DNA of 64,000 bases from Leifsonia sp052114085 (GTDB taxonomy: Bacteria > Actinomycetota > Actinomycetes > Actinomycetales > Microbacteriaceae): NCBI RefSeq assembly GCF_052114085.1, contig NZ_JBFREB010000001.1, positions 1,302,001 through 1,366,000 on the forward strand, in the 5' to 3' direction. Position numbers and translations under genes: made by a program. The notes under the pieces were generated by a model. The model worked only from the letters and a program-made list of their open reading frames with translations, was not told where the DNA came from and made no database searches. This document shows, piece after piece, positions 41,147 to 49,715 of this stretch (its first letter is position 1; each line of letters starts with the position of its first letter).

Positions 41147-41954
41147 GCCGCCGGCGCCGCCGCTCGGCCCAGACGTAGAGGGCGCCGTACGCGACGAACG
41201 ACGCGGCCAGGCCGCAGACGAGCAGAGGAGCGGAGGGCCGCGACCACAGCAGCTCGCCGCCGCGCAGCGCGAGGGCGAGCAGGATGAGCGCCAGGCTGAT
41301 CAGCTGGGCCTGGAAGATCTGCCGGAAGGCGCTCCACCGGGGGTCGCGCAGCATCCACAGGTTGACCATCCCGGGGAGCGTCAGGATGGCGCCGCAGACG
41401 CGGGCCGTGAGCGGGGTCAGAGTCCACGCCCAGCCGGAGATTCCGAGCTGAGGCGCGACGAAGAGCGTGAGGCCGACGACCAGCGAGCAGAGGCCGATCA
41501 CGGCCAGGAGGATTCGCACCCAGGCCGGCAGCGTGACCTCCTGTTCATCCGGCTCGCGGGAGTCCTCGCCGCGGTTGACGATCATCGCGGCGAGCACGAG
41601 GAACGGCGTCGTGATGTACAGGGTGATCCAGACGTAGAACGCCAGGAAGCCGAAGTGGAAGCGGTCGAGATGGATGAAGGTCGCGACCGCGAGCAGAGTG
41701 GCGAACACCAGCACCGCGGGGAAGCCGTAGCGGACCGCGTGCCACCGGTTCGGCCGGACCACGTGGACGAAGAACACGATCCCGCCCGCGTAGGCGCTGC
41801 CGAGCAGCATCGCGGTGATCGGCGGAAGGATGGTCCAGGCGAAGAACCGGTCCGTCGTGGCGGCGAGCGGGTACAGCAGCATGAACGCCGCCACCAGGAA
41901 CGGGACGATGATGGCGCCGACGATGCGCGTGTAGGGGTGGATGCGGTCGCTCAC
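41121..41954 (-). CDS. Multi-pass membrane protein coupled to STAND NTPase
   Basis: A 277-residue protein with about eight hydrophobic helices (for example VGAIIVPFLVAAFMLLYPLAA, ITAMLLGSAYAGGIVFFVHVV, AVLVFATLLAVATFIH, WITLYITTPFLVLAAMIV) and a basic C-terminus ERRRRRL. No family recognised. GTG 41954 overlaps the stop of the upstream NTPase by four bases (GTGA), so the two are made together. Its 3' end overlaps the convergent vapC 3' end by 26 bases. It could be a membrane effector or a transporter. Confidence 0.7.
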   Translation of the reverse strand: MSDRIHPYTRIVGAIIVPFLVAAFMLLYPLAATTDRFFAWTILPPITAMLLGSAYAGGIVFFVHVVRPNRWHAVRYGFPAVLVFATLLAVATFIHLDRFHFGFLAFYVWITLYITTPFLVLAAMIVNRGEDSREPDEQEVTLPAWVRILLAVIGLCSLVVGLTLFVAPQLGISGWAWTLTPLTARVCGAILTLPGMVNLWMLRDPRWSAFRQIFQAQLISLALILLALALRGGELLWSRPSAPLLVCGLAASFVAYGALYVWAERRRRRLTPTTPRG

Positions 41955-44545
41955 GCCGGCCGTCCCGGCGTCTGCGCTTCGGACTCCGCCTCGGCCACCG
42001 ACAGCGCCCGTCCGGCCTCGATCGCCGCGTCGAACGTGCCGGGATCGGCTCCCGCCTCCAGCATCCGATCGACGAACAGCTGGTGGAAGGAGAAGGCCGG
42101 AGCATTGTGCAGGCCGGTGCGCTCGCGCAGGGTCCGGGAGGCGCCGAGCAGCCGTCCCGCTCGCTCGGCGTCGCCGGCCAGGGCGGCGACGGCCACCAGG
42201 CCTTCCAGCGCATAGGCGACACCCTCCACATGTCCGAGCCGCGTCGACAGTGCGAGGCACGCGGTGAAGTCGGACGTCGCGCCGGCCGGGTCCCCGAGCA
42301 GCAGCCGCGCCCAGCCGCGGTGGTGCTGCGCGATGGTCACCCCGAGCTCGTCCCCGTTGTCCCGAGCAAGCGCGAGGCTCTCCTCGAAGTGCCCGAGAGC
42401 CGCATCCACCTGTTGCCGCAGAAGGGCGACGCGCCCCAGCATGACGAGCGCCATCGCCTGCCCCCACCGGTCGCCGCAGGTGCGGAACAGTCCCAGGCTC
42501 GTCTCCATCGCGTGATCGGCGGCGGCGGGATCCGGCTCCGGCGACGCGAGGACGGCCAGAGCGTAGGAGATGAGAGCGAGGGCCTCTCCGTCGGAGTCCT
42601 CCGCGCGCCGGAACAGGTCCGCGCTCTCCGTCAGCCGGGTCGTGACGGTGCCCTCGTGGTCCTGCCAGAACGCGATCGCCTGGGTGAAGTACAGCGCGAT
42701 GGCGCGGCTGCGGTCGGTCAGCTGCTCGCCACCCGCGAGCACCTCGTCCATCCACCCCCGAACTTCGCCGAGTAGCCCGGAGACCCACCAGTAGACGTAC
42801 AGGCTCCAGGCGAAGTGGGCCGCACGCTCCCAGTCCCGCTCGTCGAGCAGGTAGCGGACGGCGGCCCGGAGATTGCCGGTGTCGTTGCCGAGCCGCATCA
42901 CCCAGTCGTGCTGTGCGCCGCCCTCCAGCTCCGGGTCGGCCCGATCGCCGAGGGCGACGAAGTAGGCGGCATGCGCTGCGCGCGCTTCATGCAGCACACC
43001 CTCGCGCTCCAGTTGCTCGAGGGCGTACTCCCGCACGGTGGCCAGAATCGAGAACCGGGACTCGTGGAGATCGTCGTGCTGACGGACCAGGCTGTTGTCC
43101 ACCAGCGCGGCAAGGGAGGAGAGCGTGTCGGCTCCGCTCGACCCGGACGGTACTGTGTCTGCGGCCACCGCCTCCGCCGCCTCCAGCGCGAAGCCGCCCT
43201 CGAAGACACCGAGGCGCGAGAGCAGGGCGCGCTCCGACGCATCCAGCAGCTGTGTGCTCCATTCGATGGTCGCCCGCAGGGTGCGCTGCCGCTCGGGGAG
43301 GTCGCGCGCGCCGCCCACCAGCAGCGGAAGGCGGCGGTCGAGGCGACGCGCCAGCTCAGCGGGAGGCAGGATCCGGATGCGCGCGGCGGCCAGCTCGATC
43401 GCGAGAGGGACGCCGTCCAGGGCGGCGCAGATCCGCTCGACGTCGTTCGCGTTCGCGGGGGTGATCTCGAAATCCGGCCGCACCGCATGGGCACGTTCGA
43501 CGAACAGGGCCGACGCGGTATCGGCCGGCAGTGGCCCCAGGTCGTAGCTGCGCTCGCCGCCTACCCTCAGCAGCGACCGGCTGGTGACGAGTGCGCTGAG
43601 TTCGGGGGCCGCGGCGAGCAGCTCGGTCACCGCGGGGGCGGCCGCGAGCGCCTGCTCGAAGTTGTCGAGAACGAGCAGCATGCGCCGGTTCCGCAACGCT
43701 GTGGACACTTTCTCGTCCAGCGGCGCGTCGCCCGTGTCGCGCACTCCGAGCGCGCGGGCGAGCGCCCCGTTCAGGCCGGCCCGATCGTGGACGGGGGAGA
43801 GGTCGACGAAGACGGCCCCGTCCGGGAAGGTCTCGGCCATGTCCGCGGCCGTGGCGATCGCCAGCCGGCTCTTCCCCATGCCGCCGGGGCCCGTGATCGT
43901 CACCAGCCGGGCGCCGCCGGCCAGCATTCCGCGCACGGCAGCGACGTCGTTGCGGCGGCCGATCAGCGGGGTGAGCGGCGAAGGGAGGGAGGTGAACGGC
44001 GCCTCGGGGGTCGCCACGCCGATCGTCGAAGCGGGCATGGCCCGACCGGACGCCGCCGCCCTGCTCAGCTCGAATCGCTCGGCGAGAAGCACAGCGAGGT
44101 CCGCCTCCAGCAGCACCTCGAGCTCCTGGGCGGATTCGATGTACTTGAACGACGCCCGGTCGTCGCTGCGGATACGGTCGAGCAGCTCGGTGAGCCGGGG
44201 CTCACGGCCGGGGGCAGGGGACTTGATGTACATCAGGCGCGGAAGGTCCGGCGGGCAGAGGTTGTACTCGTCCTCCAGCCCCGACACCTGTTCGTCGGGC
44301 GCGACCCAGCCGTAGCGCTCCCAGTAGAGGCCCACGAAAACGTCGCTCTGCTCCAGGTACGCGCGGTAGAGCTCCCGCGGGGGATGCGGCCGCGCGCCCA
44401 GCTCGAACATCACCGGCGCGAGATGCAGACGCTCGATGGCGGAGCGTGCCGCGTGCCGTTCCGCGGCGAGCTCCTTGAGGGTCGAACTGACGAAGATCCG
44501 CAGCCGCTGGTCCGGCGTTCGGATCACAGGAGAGCCAGCGCTCAT
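41951..44545 (-). CDS. STAND NTPase: DUF4062-like domain, NB-ARC-type ATPase, TPR-like repeats
   Basis: An 864-residue signal-transduction ATPase. Residues about 13-165 resemble DUF4062 (RIFVSSTLKELAAERHAAR, DVFVGLYWERYGW), a domain at the N-terminus of NACHT/STAND proteins. About 190-480 form an NB-ARC/AAA ATPase: Walker A GPGGMGKSR (219-227), Walker B MLLVLDNFE (289-297), TSR (321-323), GVPLAIELAAARI (378-390). About 540-830 are TPR-like helical repeats (for example MALVMLGRVALLRQQVDAALGHFEESLALA in pieces). There is no HTH, unlike SARP or LuxR-type homologues. ATG 44545 was chosen because the DUF4062 fold begins soon after. Such proteins detect a ligand and oligomerise; roles include regulation and phage defence. 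Coupled to a membrane protein gene. Confidence 0.85.
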   Translation of the reverse strand: MSAGSPVIRTPDQRLRIFVSSTLKELAAERHAARSAIERLHLAPVMFELGARPHPPRELYRAYLEQSDVFVGLYWERYGWVAPDEQVSGLEDEYNLCPPDLPRLMYIKSPAPGREPRLTELLDRIRSDDRASFKYIESAQELEVLLEADLAVLLAERFELSRAAASGRAMPASTIGVATPEAPFTSLPSPLTPLIGRRNDVAAVRGMLAGGARLVTITGPGGMGKSRLAIATAADMAETFPDGAVFVDLSPVHDRAGLNGALARALGVRDTGDAPLDEKVSTALRNRRMLLVLDNFEQALAAAPAVTELLAAAPELSALVTSRSLLRVGGERSYDLGPLPADTASALFVERAHAVRPDFEITPANANDVERICAALDGVPLAIELAAARIRILPPAELARRLDRRLPLLVGGARDLPERQRTLRATIEWSTQLLDASERALLSRLGVFEGGFALEAAEAVAADTVPSGSSGADTLSSLAALVDNSLVRQHDDLHESRFSILATVREYALEQLEREGVLHEARAAHAAYFVALGDRADPELEGGAQHDWVMRLGNDTGNLRAAVRYLLDERDWERAAHFAWSLYVYWWVSGLLGEVRGWMDEVLAGGEQLTDRSRAIALYFTQAIAFWQDHEGTVTTRLTESADLFRRAEDSDGEALALISYALAVLASPEPDPAAADHAMETSLGLFRTCGDRWGQAMALVMLGRVALLRQQVDAALGHFEESLALARDNGDELGVTIAQHHRGWARLLLGDPAGATSDFTACLALSTRLGHVEGVAYALEGLVAVAALAGDAERAGRLLGASRTLRERTGLHNAPAFSFHQLFVDRMLEAGADPGTFDAAIEAGRALSVAEAESEAQTPGRPA

Positions 44546-44604
44546 TCCCGCATTGTCTGCCCCCGCACCCGTCCCGCACCAGAGGGCGCCTCCGCCCGGC
44601 CGTC

Positions 44605-44660
44605 GAGTACACGAAGATTGCACGCCAACACGGCGAGTCGCGTGCAGTCTTCGTGTACTC
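44605..44660. repeat. Long imperfect palindrome in divergent gap
   Basis: GAGTACACGAAGA (44605-44617) pairs exactly with 44648-44660; after one mismatch TGCACG pairs with CGTGCA, giving 19 pairs of 20 with a 16-base loop. It lies 60 bases upstream of the STAND NTPase start, between divergent genes, so it is unlikely to be a simple terminator. Confidence 0.7.
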
Positions 44661-44765
44661 GGTGGCGGGGCGGGCAGGGGTGGGGGAGGTGAGCCCCGGA
44701 GAGGGGATGACGGGGGCGTGGGGAGAGGAGCCAGACTGGGGGGTGCCCCGCTAGGAAGGTGGACG

Positions 44766-45215
44766 ATGACTGCTGTGCCCGGATGGTATTCCGACCCGAG
44801 CGCGACCGGGATGGTCCGGTACTGGGACGGTGCGGGATGGACGCAGCACGTCCAGCCGCTGCCCGCGGCTCCCACGCCCGCGCCGGCGGCGGGGTATGCC
44901 GCTTCGCCGCAGTACGCGCCCTACCCGACGCATCACCCGGGGTACAGCCCATACGCCGCGGCCTCCCCGGTGAAGAACAGTCCGGCCACCCGCGCACTCG
45001 TGTGGGGCATCATCAGCATCATCATCAACCCGTTCGGATTGCCGTCCATCCTGGCGATCGTCTTCGGCGCGCAGGGCCGCAAACTCGCGGAGCAGCTGGA
45101 GAGCGCGGGACAACGCGAGTCAGGCCGGGGGCGCGCCACATCGGGGCTGGTCGTCGGAATCGTCGGGGCGGCGCTGTTCGTGGTCTGGATGCTGTTCTAC
45201 TTCGCGCGCCACTGA
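44766..45215 (+). CDS. DUF2510 / DUF4190 domain membrane protein
   Basis: A 149-residue protein: N-terminal DUF2510 motif PGWYSDPSATGMVRYWDGAGWT, a Pro/Ala/Tyr-rich linker (about 35-75), and a DUF4190-like pair of helices (RALVWGIISIIINPFGLPSILAIVFG and LVVGIVGAALFVVWMLFYF in parts). These are common envelope-associated proteins in actinobacteria with no assigned role. ATG 44766 has AGGAAGG (44753-44759) six bases upstream; longer in-frame starts would cross the palindrome. Confidence 0.85.
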   Translation: MTAVPGWYSDPSATGMVRYWDGAGWTQHVQPLPAAPTPAPAAGYAASPQYAPYPTHHPGYSPYAAASPVKNSPATRALVWGIISIIINPFGLPSILAIVFGAQGRKLAEQLESAGQRESGRGRATSGLVVGIVGAALFVVWMLFYFARH

Positions 45216-45309
45216 GCGCCTGTCGCCGCGCGGTAGATCACGAGCGCCTGGCCGCCCGAGTCGCGTGAGCGAACGGGGTGCGATCATCACCCGTTGCGTC
45301 GGATCCGAA

Positions 45310-45321
45310 ATCGTATATCAT
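45310..45321. promoter_or_regulatory. Predicted GntR operator upstream of MHS transporter
   Basis: ATCGTATATCAT, identical to 38394-38405 upstream of hpaH, 60 bases before the transporter start. It suggests control by the hpa GntR protein encoded 10 kb away. Confidence 0.65.
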
Positions 45322-45381
45322 TGCCGCAATCGGAGCGCCGCTCCGGACAATGATGTCGCAGCACCTCGGGAGTACACAACG

Positions 45382-46785
45382 ATGAGCACATCCCCCTTCA
45401 CACCCACCGGCAGCATCCGTTCGCACGCGGACCGACGCCGGGTCGTCTTCGCCACGGTGATCGGAACCACCGTCGAGTGGTACGACTTCTTCATCTACGC
45501 GTCAGCGGCGGGCCTCGTCTTCGGCCAGCTGTTTTTCGCGCCGGCCGGCCCGCAGTTCGCCACCGTGCTGTCCTTCCTGACGGTCGGCGTGAGCTTCCTG
45601 TTCCGACCGCTCGGCGCGTTCCTCGCCGGTCATTTCGGCGACCGGTACGGACGGCGCCAGGTGCTCGTGGTCACCCTCATCCTGATGGGACTCGCAACCG
45701 CGCTGGTCGGACTGCTGCCCACCTACGAGGCGATCGGCGTAGCCGCCCCCGTCCTGCTCATCCTGCTGAGGGTCCTTCAGGGCATCTCGGCCGGCGGCGA
45801 GTGGGGCGGCGCGGTGCTGATGGCGGTCGAGCACGCACCGACCGCCAAGCGCGGCCTGTTCGGCGCCTCGCCGCAGATCGGCGTCCCGCTCGGCCTGCTG
45901 CTCGCTTCCGGCGCCATGGCCCTGATGACCGTCATCGCGCCGGGGGATGCGTTCCTCGCGTGGGGCTGGCGCGTGCCGTTCCTGTTCTCCGTCGTCCTCA
46001 TCGCCATCGGCTACTGGGTGCGTCGCCGGGTCGAGGAGAGCCCCGTCTTCACCGAGATCGCCGAGCGCCGTGAGCGCACGCGGATGCCGATCGTGCAGGT
46101 GTTCCGCAAGCACTGGCTGCTCGTGATCGTCGCCGCGTTCGTCTTCGCCGGCAACAACGCTGTCGGCTACATGACCACCGGCGGCTACATCCAGAACTAC
46201 GCGACGAACCCGGACGGTCCGTTGAAGCTCGAGCGAGGCCCCGTGCTCTGGGCGGTAGCCGCGTCCGCCGTGACCTGGCTGGCAGCAACCTGGTTCGCCG
46301 GCTGGCTGAGCGACCGCATCAGCCGCCGGACCACCTACATCATCGGCTGGATCCTGCAGCTCGTGGGTGTGTTCACCCTCTTCCCGCTGGTCAACACGGC
46401 GAACGCGGGGATGCTGTTCCTCGGGCTCGCGATCCTCACGATCGGACTCGGGTTCACCTACGGGCCGCAGGCAGCGCTCTACTCGGAGCTGTTCCCGGCG
46501 TCCATCCGATTCTCCGGTGTCTCGATCTCGTACGCGATCGGCGCCATCATCGGTGGGGCGTTCGCGCCGACCATCGCGACGGCGCTCGTGCAGGCGACCG
46601 GCACCACGCTCTCGGTGACCTGGTACCTCGCGGGGATGACGGTGCTCGGCCTGCTGGCCACGCTGGTCTTGCGCGACCGCACGGGCATCGCCCTCGGCCC
46701 GGACCACGAGGCCGAGCAGGCGGTCAGCCCGATCCGCGGGTTCTCCGAGCGCCCCGAGCGCGAAAGCGCCCCGGCCCGCGGCTGA
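45382..46785 (+). CDS. MHS-type MFS transporter, likely aromatic acid uptake
   Basis: A 467-residue, 12-helix major facilitator of the metabolite:H+ symporter subfamily: VIGTTVEWYDFFIYASAAGLVF, FLFRPLGAFLAGHFGDRYGRR, RVLQGISAGGEWGGAVLMAVE, and ASPQIGVPLGLLLASG. Relatives import organic and aromatic acids. A 12-bp site identical to the one before hpaH lies 60 bases upstream, so 4-hydroxyphenylacetate or homoprotocatechuate is a reasonable substrate guess. ATG 45382 has CGGGAG at nine bases. Confidence 0.88.
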   Translation: MSTSPFTPTGSIRSHADRRRVVFATVIGTTVEWYDFFIYASAAGLVFGQLFFAPAGPQFATVLSFLTVGVSFLFRPLGAFLAGHFGDRYGRRQVLVVTLILMGLATALVGLLPTYEAIGVAAPVLLILLRVLQGISAGGEWGGAVLMAVEHAPTAKRGLFGASPQIGVPLGLLLASGAMALMTVIAPGDAFLAWGWRVPFLFSVVLIAIGYWVRRRVEESPVFTEIAERRERTRMPIVQVFRKHWLLVIVAAFVFAGNNAVGYMTTGGYIQNYATNPDGPLKLERGPVLWAVAASAVTWLAATWFAGWLSDRISRRTTYIIGWILQLVGVFTLFPLVNTANAGMLFLGLAILTIGLGFTYGPQAALYSELFPASIRFSGVSISYAIGAIIGGAFAPTIATALVQATGTTLSVTWYLAGMTVLGLLATLVLRDRTGIALGPDHEAEQAVSPIRGFSERPERESAPARG

Positions 46786-46796
46786 CCCGGGACCGG

Positions 46797-47600
46797 TCAG
46801 GCCGCGACGAAGCGGAGCAGGTGCGGCGCCAGGGCCTCGCCCGACACGTCGTGCGTCTGCCCGCTGACGATCTCGAAAGTTCCGTTCTGGGCGCCGGAGG
46901 CCACGCCTTCGGCGCCCAGGCGCAGGAAGTCCGGGGTCAGCTCACCGGCCAGCCCGAGGACGGGGACCGTCACCGCCTGCAGCAGCTCGTCCGGGATGCG
47001 GCTGTCGCCCATCGCCGCGTCGTCGTAGCCGAGTGTCGGTGCGAGGGCGAGCGTCGCCTCCCAGGTGGGGGAGTGCCGCATCCCCTCGATCCCCGCTTCG
47101 GGCACGCCGACCCGACGCAGGAACAGTTCGACGGCGGTGCTGCGGTCGTCCGTCGCGAGCGCCGCGAGAAGCTGCCGGGTGTACGCCTCGGCGGAGGGCA
47201 GCATCGGGTCGGGCAGGTACGGCGGCTCGTAGACGACGACGCGCGGGACGGTACCCGGGCCGAGCGCCGCAGCTGCGGCCAGCGCGAGAGCGCCGCCCGA
47301 CGACATCCCGAACAGGGTCGCCGATCCGCCCGCCGCGTCGATCAGCGCGGTGAGGTCGTCGATCTCGCGCGCGACGGCGTCCGCGCGGGCGGACGGGTCC
47401 GCAAACGCATCGGTGCTCTCCCCGCGTCCGCGCCGGTCGTACAGCACGACGGTCATCCGGTCGTGGAGAGCCGCTGCGATCGACCGCATCGGACCCGAGT
47501 CGCGGTAGCAGAGTGCCCCGTCCACGAGGACGACGGTCGGCCCGCTCCCGTCGATGTCGTACGCGATGCTGCTGCCGTCGGAGGAGGTAACCGTGCTCAT
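46797..47600 (-). CDS. Alpha/beta hydrolase
   Basis: A 267-residue alpha/beta-fold hydrolase: VVLVDGALCYRDSG (oxyanion region), DRRGRGES, nucleophile elbow FGMSSGGALAL, acid in VLGLAGELTPDF region, and His in SGQTHDVSGEAL. Substrate unknown. A TACGCT box lies eight bases before ATG 47600 on the minus strand, so the leader is absent or tiny. Convergent with the MHS transporter, 11 bases apart. Confidence 0.87.
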   Translation of the reverse strand: MSTVTSSDGSSIAYDIDGSGPTVVLVDGALCYRDSGPMRSIAAALHDRMTVVLYDRRGRGESTDAFADPSARADAVAREIDDLTALIDAAGGSATLFGMSSGGALALAAAAALGPGTVPRVVVYEPPYLPDPMLPSAEAYTRQLLAALATDDRSTAVELFLRRVGVPEAGIEGMRHSPTWEATLALAPTLGYDDAAMGDSRIPDELLQAVTVPVLGLAGELTPDFLRLGAEGVASGAQNGTFEIVSGQTHDVSGEALAPHLLRFVAA

Positions 47601-47647
47601 GGCACGTCAGCGTAGCCCCTCCGGTAGGTCGGCGACGGGATGCGCGC

Positions 47648-47845
47648 TCAGCGCCCCTGGCGTCGGCGTACGCCGAACCCGATCAGCACACCGCCGCCGA
47701 TCGCGATCACCACTCCTGCTCCGCGGACCAGCCACTGCACGTCGCCGAGCACGGCATCCACGAACAGCGGTCCGGCCAACCCGACGACGACGAGCACGAC
47801 TCCGAGGATGAAGAACCACGGTGACCCGTTCGTCCGCTCGACCAT
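47648..47845 (-). CDS. Small two-helix membrane protein
   Basis: A 65-residue protein with two hydrophobic segments (WFFILGVVLVVVGLAGPLFV and VRGAGVVIAIGGGVLIGFGV) and a basic end RRRQGR. No family recognised. ATG 47845 is six bases after TAGGCT (minus strand 47857-47852), a leaderless promoter that supports it as a real gene. Confidence 0.7.
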   Translation of the reverse strand: MVERTNGSPWFFILGVVLVVVGLAGPLFVDAVLGDVQWLVRGAGVVIAIGGGVLIGFGVRRRQGR

Positions 47846-47892
47846 GCCCCGAGCCTACCGGCGAGCGGTCGCCGGGGCATGGCCGAGCCGCC

Positions 47893-49548
47893 TCAGGGCA
47901 GGTAGTACGTCGGGTTGGGCAGCTTCACGGTCCGGTCGGCGTGGCCGCCGATCAGGTCGCTGTACTGGTCCCCGAAGTTCGCCACGATGTCGTAGCGACC
48001 CCCGGCGGCGGATTCGATGTGCGCGCGAGTCTGCGACTTGTACTCGATGGTCGTGCATTTGGCCGTCGCGCAGGTGATGTACGACGGCTGCTGGGAGGCG
48101 CCCACGCCTGTCCACTTCGTGTAGAAGTTCTGGGCGGTGAAGCCGGTGTAGCCGACCTTCGCCAGGTTGCCGAGGGTGGCCGCCTTCTGGTTGTCGTTGC
48201 GTCCGGTGAGGCCGATCAGGGTGCACCCCGCCTTCTGCGCGATCGCGGCGAGCGTCGTCATGTGCGGGGTCGCCGGGAAGCGCTCATCCTGCACCCACAC
48301 ATCCTGCTCGGCCGGGTCGAAGGTGAAGTGCATGTCCGCCACCTCCATGTCGTACGTCCACAGCGTCGTGTCGTCGGTGTCGAGCACGATCGCCGGGTTC
48401 TTGTGCAGCTTCTTCTCCACGAAGCAGGTCGCCGCGAGTACCGGTGCCTGCCGTTGCACGATGGAGCGCAACTCGCGGATGTACGGCGAGTCGGTCTTGT
48501 GCGCGATGCCGGTTCCCGGGTCGCCGTAATAGGTGGCGATGGTCTTCTTCACGGAGTCGATGTTCGGGATGCCCTCACCGCCCTGGGTCGCGCCGCTGGA
48601 GCCGTCGGGCGCCATCGTGAAGTGCGCGCGCGGCGCGAGCTGCGGCTCGTTCACCCCGGGAAGGTCGGCCGACGGCAGGTAGTACGTCGGGTTCGGGAGT
48701 TTCAGCGCCTCCTGCGCGTAGCCGCCCTGCAGGTCGGACCACTGGTCGCCGACGTTGAGGGTGACCGTGTAGCCGAGGTCCTGGATGTGCTTGCGCGTCA
48801 GCGCCTTGTACTCGACCGTGGTGCAGCTGGGCGCTGCGCAGGTCACGTACGACGGCTGCTGCGAGGCGCCCTTCCCCGTCCACTTCGTGTAGAAGCGGTC
48901 GGAGGTGAACGCGGTGTACCCGTCCTTCGCGAGGTTGCCGAGGGTCGCAGCCTTCTGGTCGTCGTTGCGTCCGGTCAGTCCGAAGACGGTGTAGCCGATC
49001 GCGGCGGCCTGGTTGACGAAGTCGACCATCCCAGGCGTCGCGGGGAAGCGCTGGGCCTGCACCCACACGTCCTGCTCGGCCGGGTTGAAGGTGAAGTGCA
49101 TGTCCGCGACTTCCATGTCGTACGTCCACAGCGTGGTGTCGTCGGCGTCGAAGACGATCGCGGGCTTCTGACCATGCTTGACGGCACGGTCGTAGCCGGC
49201 CTTCAGCTGGGCCTTCTCGCGGGCGAGGATGCCGGCGAGCTCGCGGATGTACGGGGAGTCCGACTTGTTCGAGATGCCGGTCCCCGGGTCGCCGTAGTAG
49301 GTGGCGATGGTCTTCTTCACCGAGTCGATGTTCGGGATGCCCTCGCCTCCCTGGGTCGCGCCGCTGGAGCCGTCGGGCGCCATCGTGAAGGCCGTTCGCG
49401 GAGCGAGCGTGGCGCCGCCGTGGCCGGGGTCCCACGCGACAGCCGCCGGGGCGTCTGCGAGTCCGACGCCGAGCGCCAGCGCGAGAGCACCGGCGACGCC
49501 CACGAGCGCTCGCCGGAGCCGGAAGGGAGTGGAGGGAGTGTTCGACAT
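47893..49548 (-). CDS. Secreted HAD-family acid phosphatase, two tandem copies in one chain
   Basis: A 551-residue exported protein. A Sec signal peptide (RLRRALVGVAGALALALGVG ... AVA before WDP) is followed by two full HAD phosphatase domains, about 48-293 and 304-551. Each has the same order: TMAPDGSSGATQGGEGIPNI, SVKKTIATYYGDPGTGI, catalytic motif I (FDADDTTLWTYDME at 133-146; LDTDDTTLWTYDME at 389-402), LTGRNDxQKAATLGNLAK, YTKWTGxGASQQPSY and LPNPTYYLP. Both keep the DxDDT nucleophile pair. Start placed at ATG 49548, eight bases after AAGG; ATG 49566 has no ribosome site. The family hydrolyses phosphomonoesters outside the cell. Confidence 0.88.
   Translation of the reverse strand: MSNTPSTPFRLRRALVGVAGALALALGVGLADAPAAVAWDPGHGGATLAPRTAFTMAPDGSSGATQGGEGIPNIDSVKKTIATYYGDPGTGISNKSDSPYIRELAGILAREKAQLKAGYDRAVKHGQKPAIVFDADDTTLWTYDMEVADMHFTFNPAEQDVWVQAQRFPATPGMVDFVNQAAAIGYTVFGLTGRNDDQKAATLGNLAKDGYTAFTSDRFYTKWTGKGASQQPSYVTCAAPSCTTVEYKALTRKHIQDLGYTVTLNVGDQWSDLQGGYAQEALKLPNPTYYLPSADLPGVNEPQLAPRAHFTMAPDGSSGATQGGEGIPNIDSVKKTIATYYGDPGTGIAHKTDSPYIRELRSIVQRQAPVLAATCFVEKKLHKNPAIVLDTDDTTLWTYDMEVADMHFTFDPAEQDVWVQDERFPATPHMTTLAAIAQKAGCTLIGLTGRNDNQKAATLGNLAKVGYTGFTAQNFYTKWTGVGASQQPSYITCATAKCTTIEYKSQTRAHIESAAGGRYDIVANFGDQYSDLIGGHADRTVKLPNPTYYLP
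48533..49391 (-). repeat. Direct repeat inside HAD phosphatase gene
   Basis: The stretch 48533-48617 is nearly identical in bases to 49307-49391, 774 bp apart, and similarity continues through both domains. It shows that the two phosphatase domains arose by an intragenic tandem duplication. Confidence 0.85.
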
Positions 49549-49715
49549 GGACCGCACCTTCGCCATCGGGTCGTTGGAGTCTGCCCCCGTTCAGGGGCCG
49601 GGTGCAGCCTAACGACCGGGCGCCCCGAAACGGAAGATCGAGGCGGTGCTCGGATGCGCGCATGAGCGTGACGCACAGCGGGATTGAAGCGGGCAGCGAT
49701 AGCGTTGTCACTCGT

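Noticed and set aside
44546..44875. Longer N-terminus for the STAND NTPase
   Set aside because: The extension would cross the palindrome and consists of Pro/Ser/Arg low-complexity sequence; DUF4062-like homology begins after ATG 44545.
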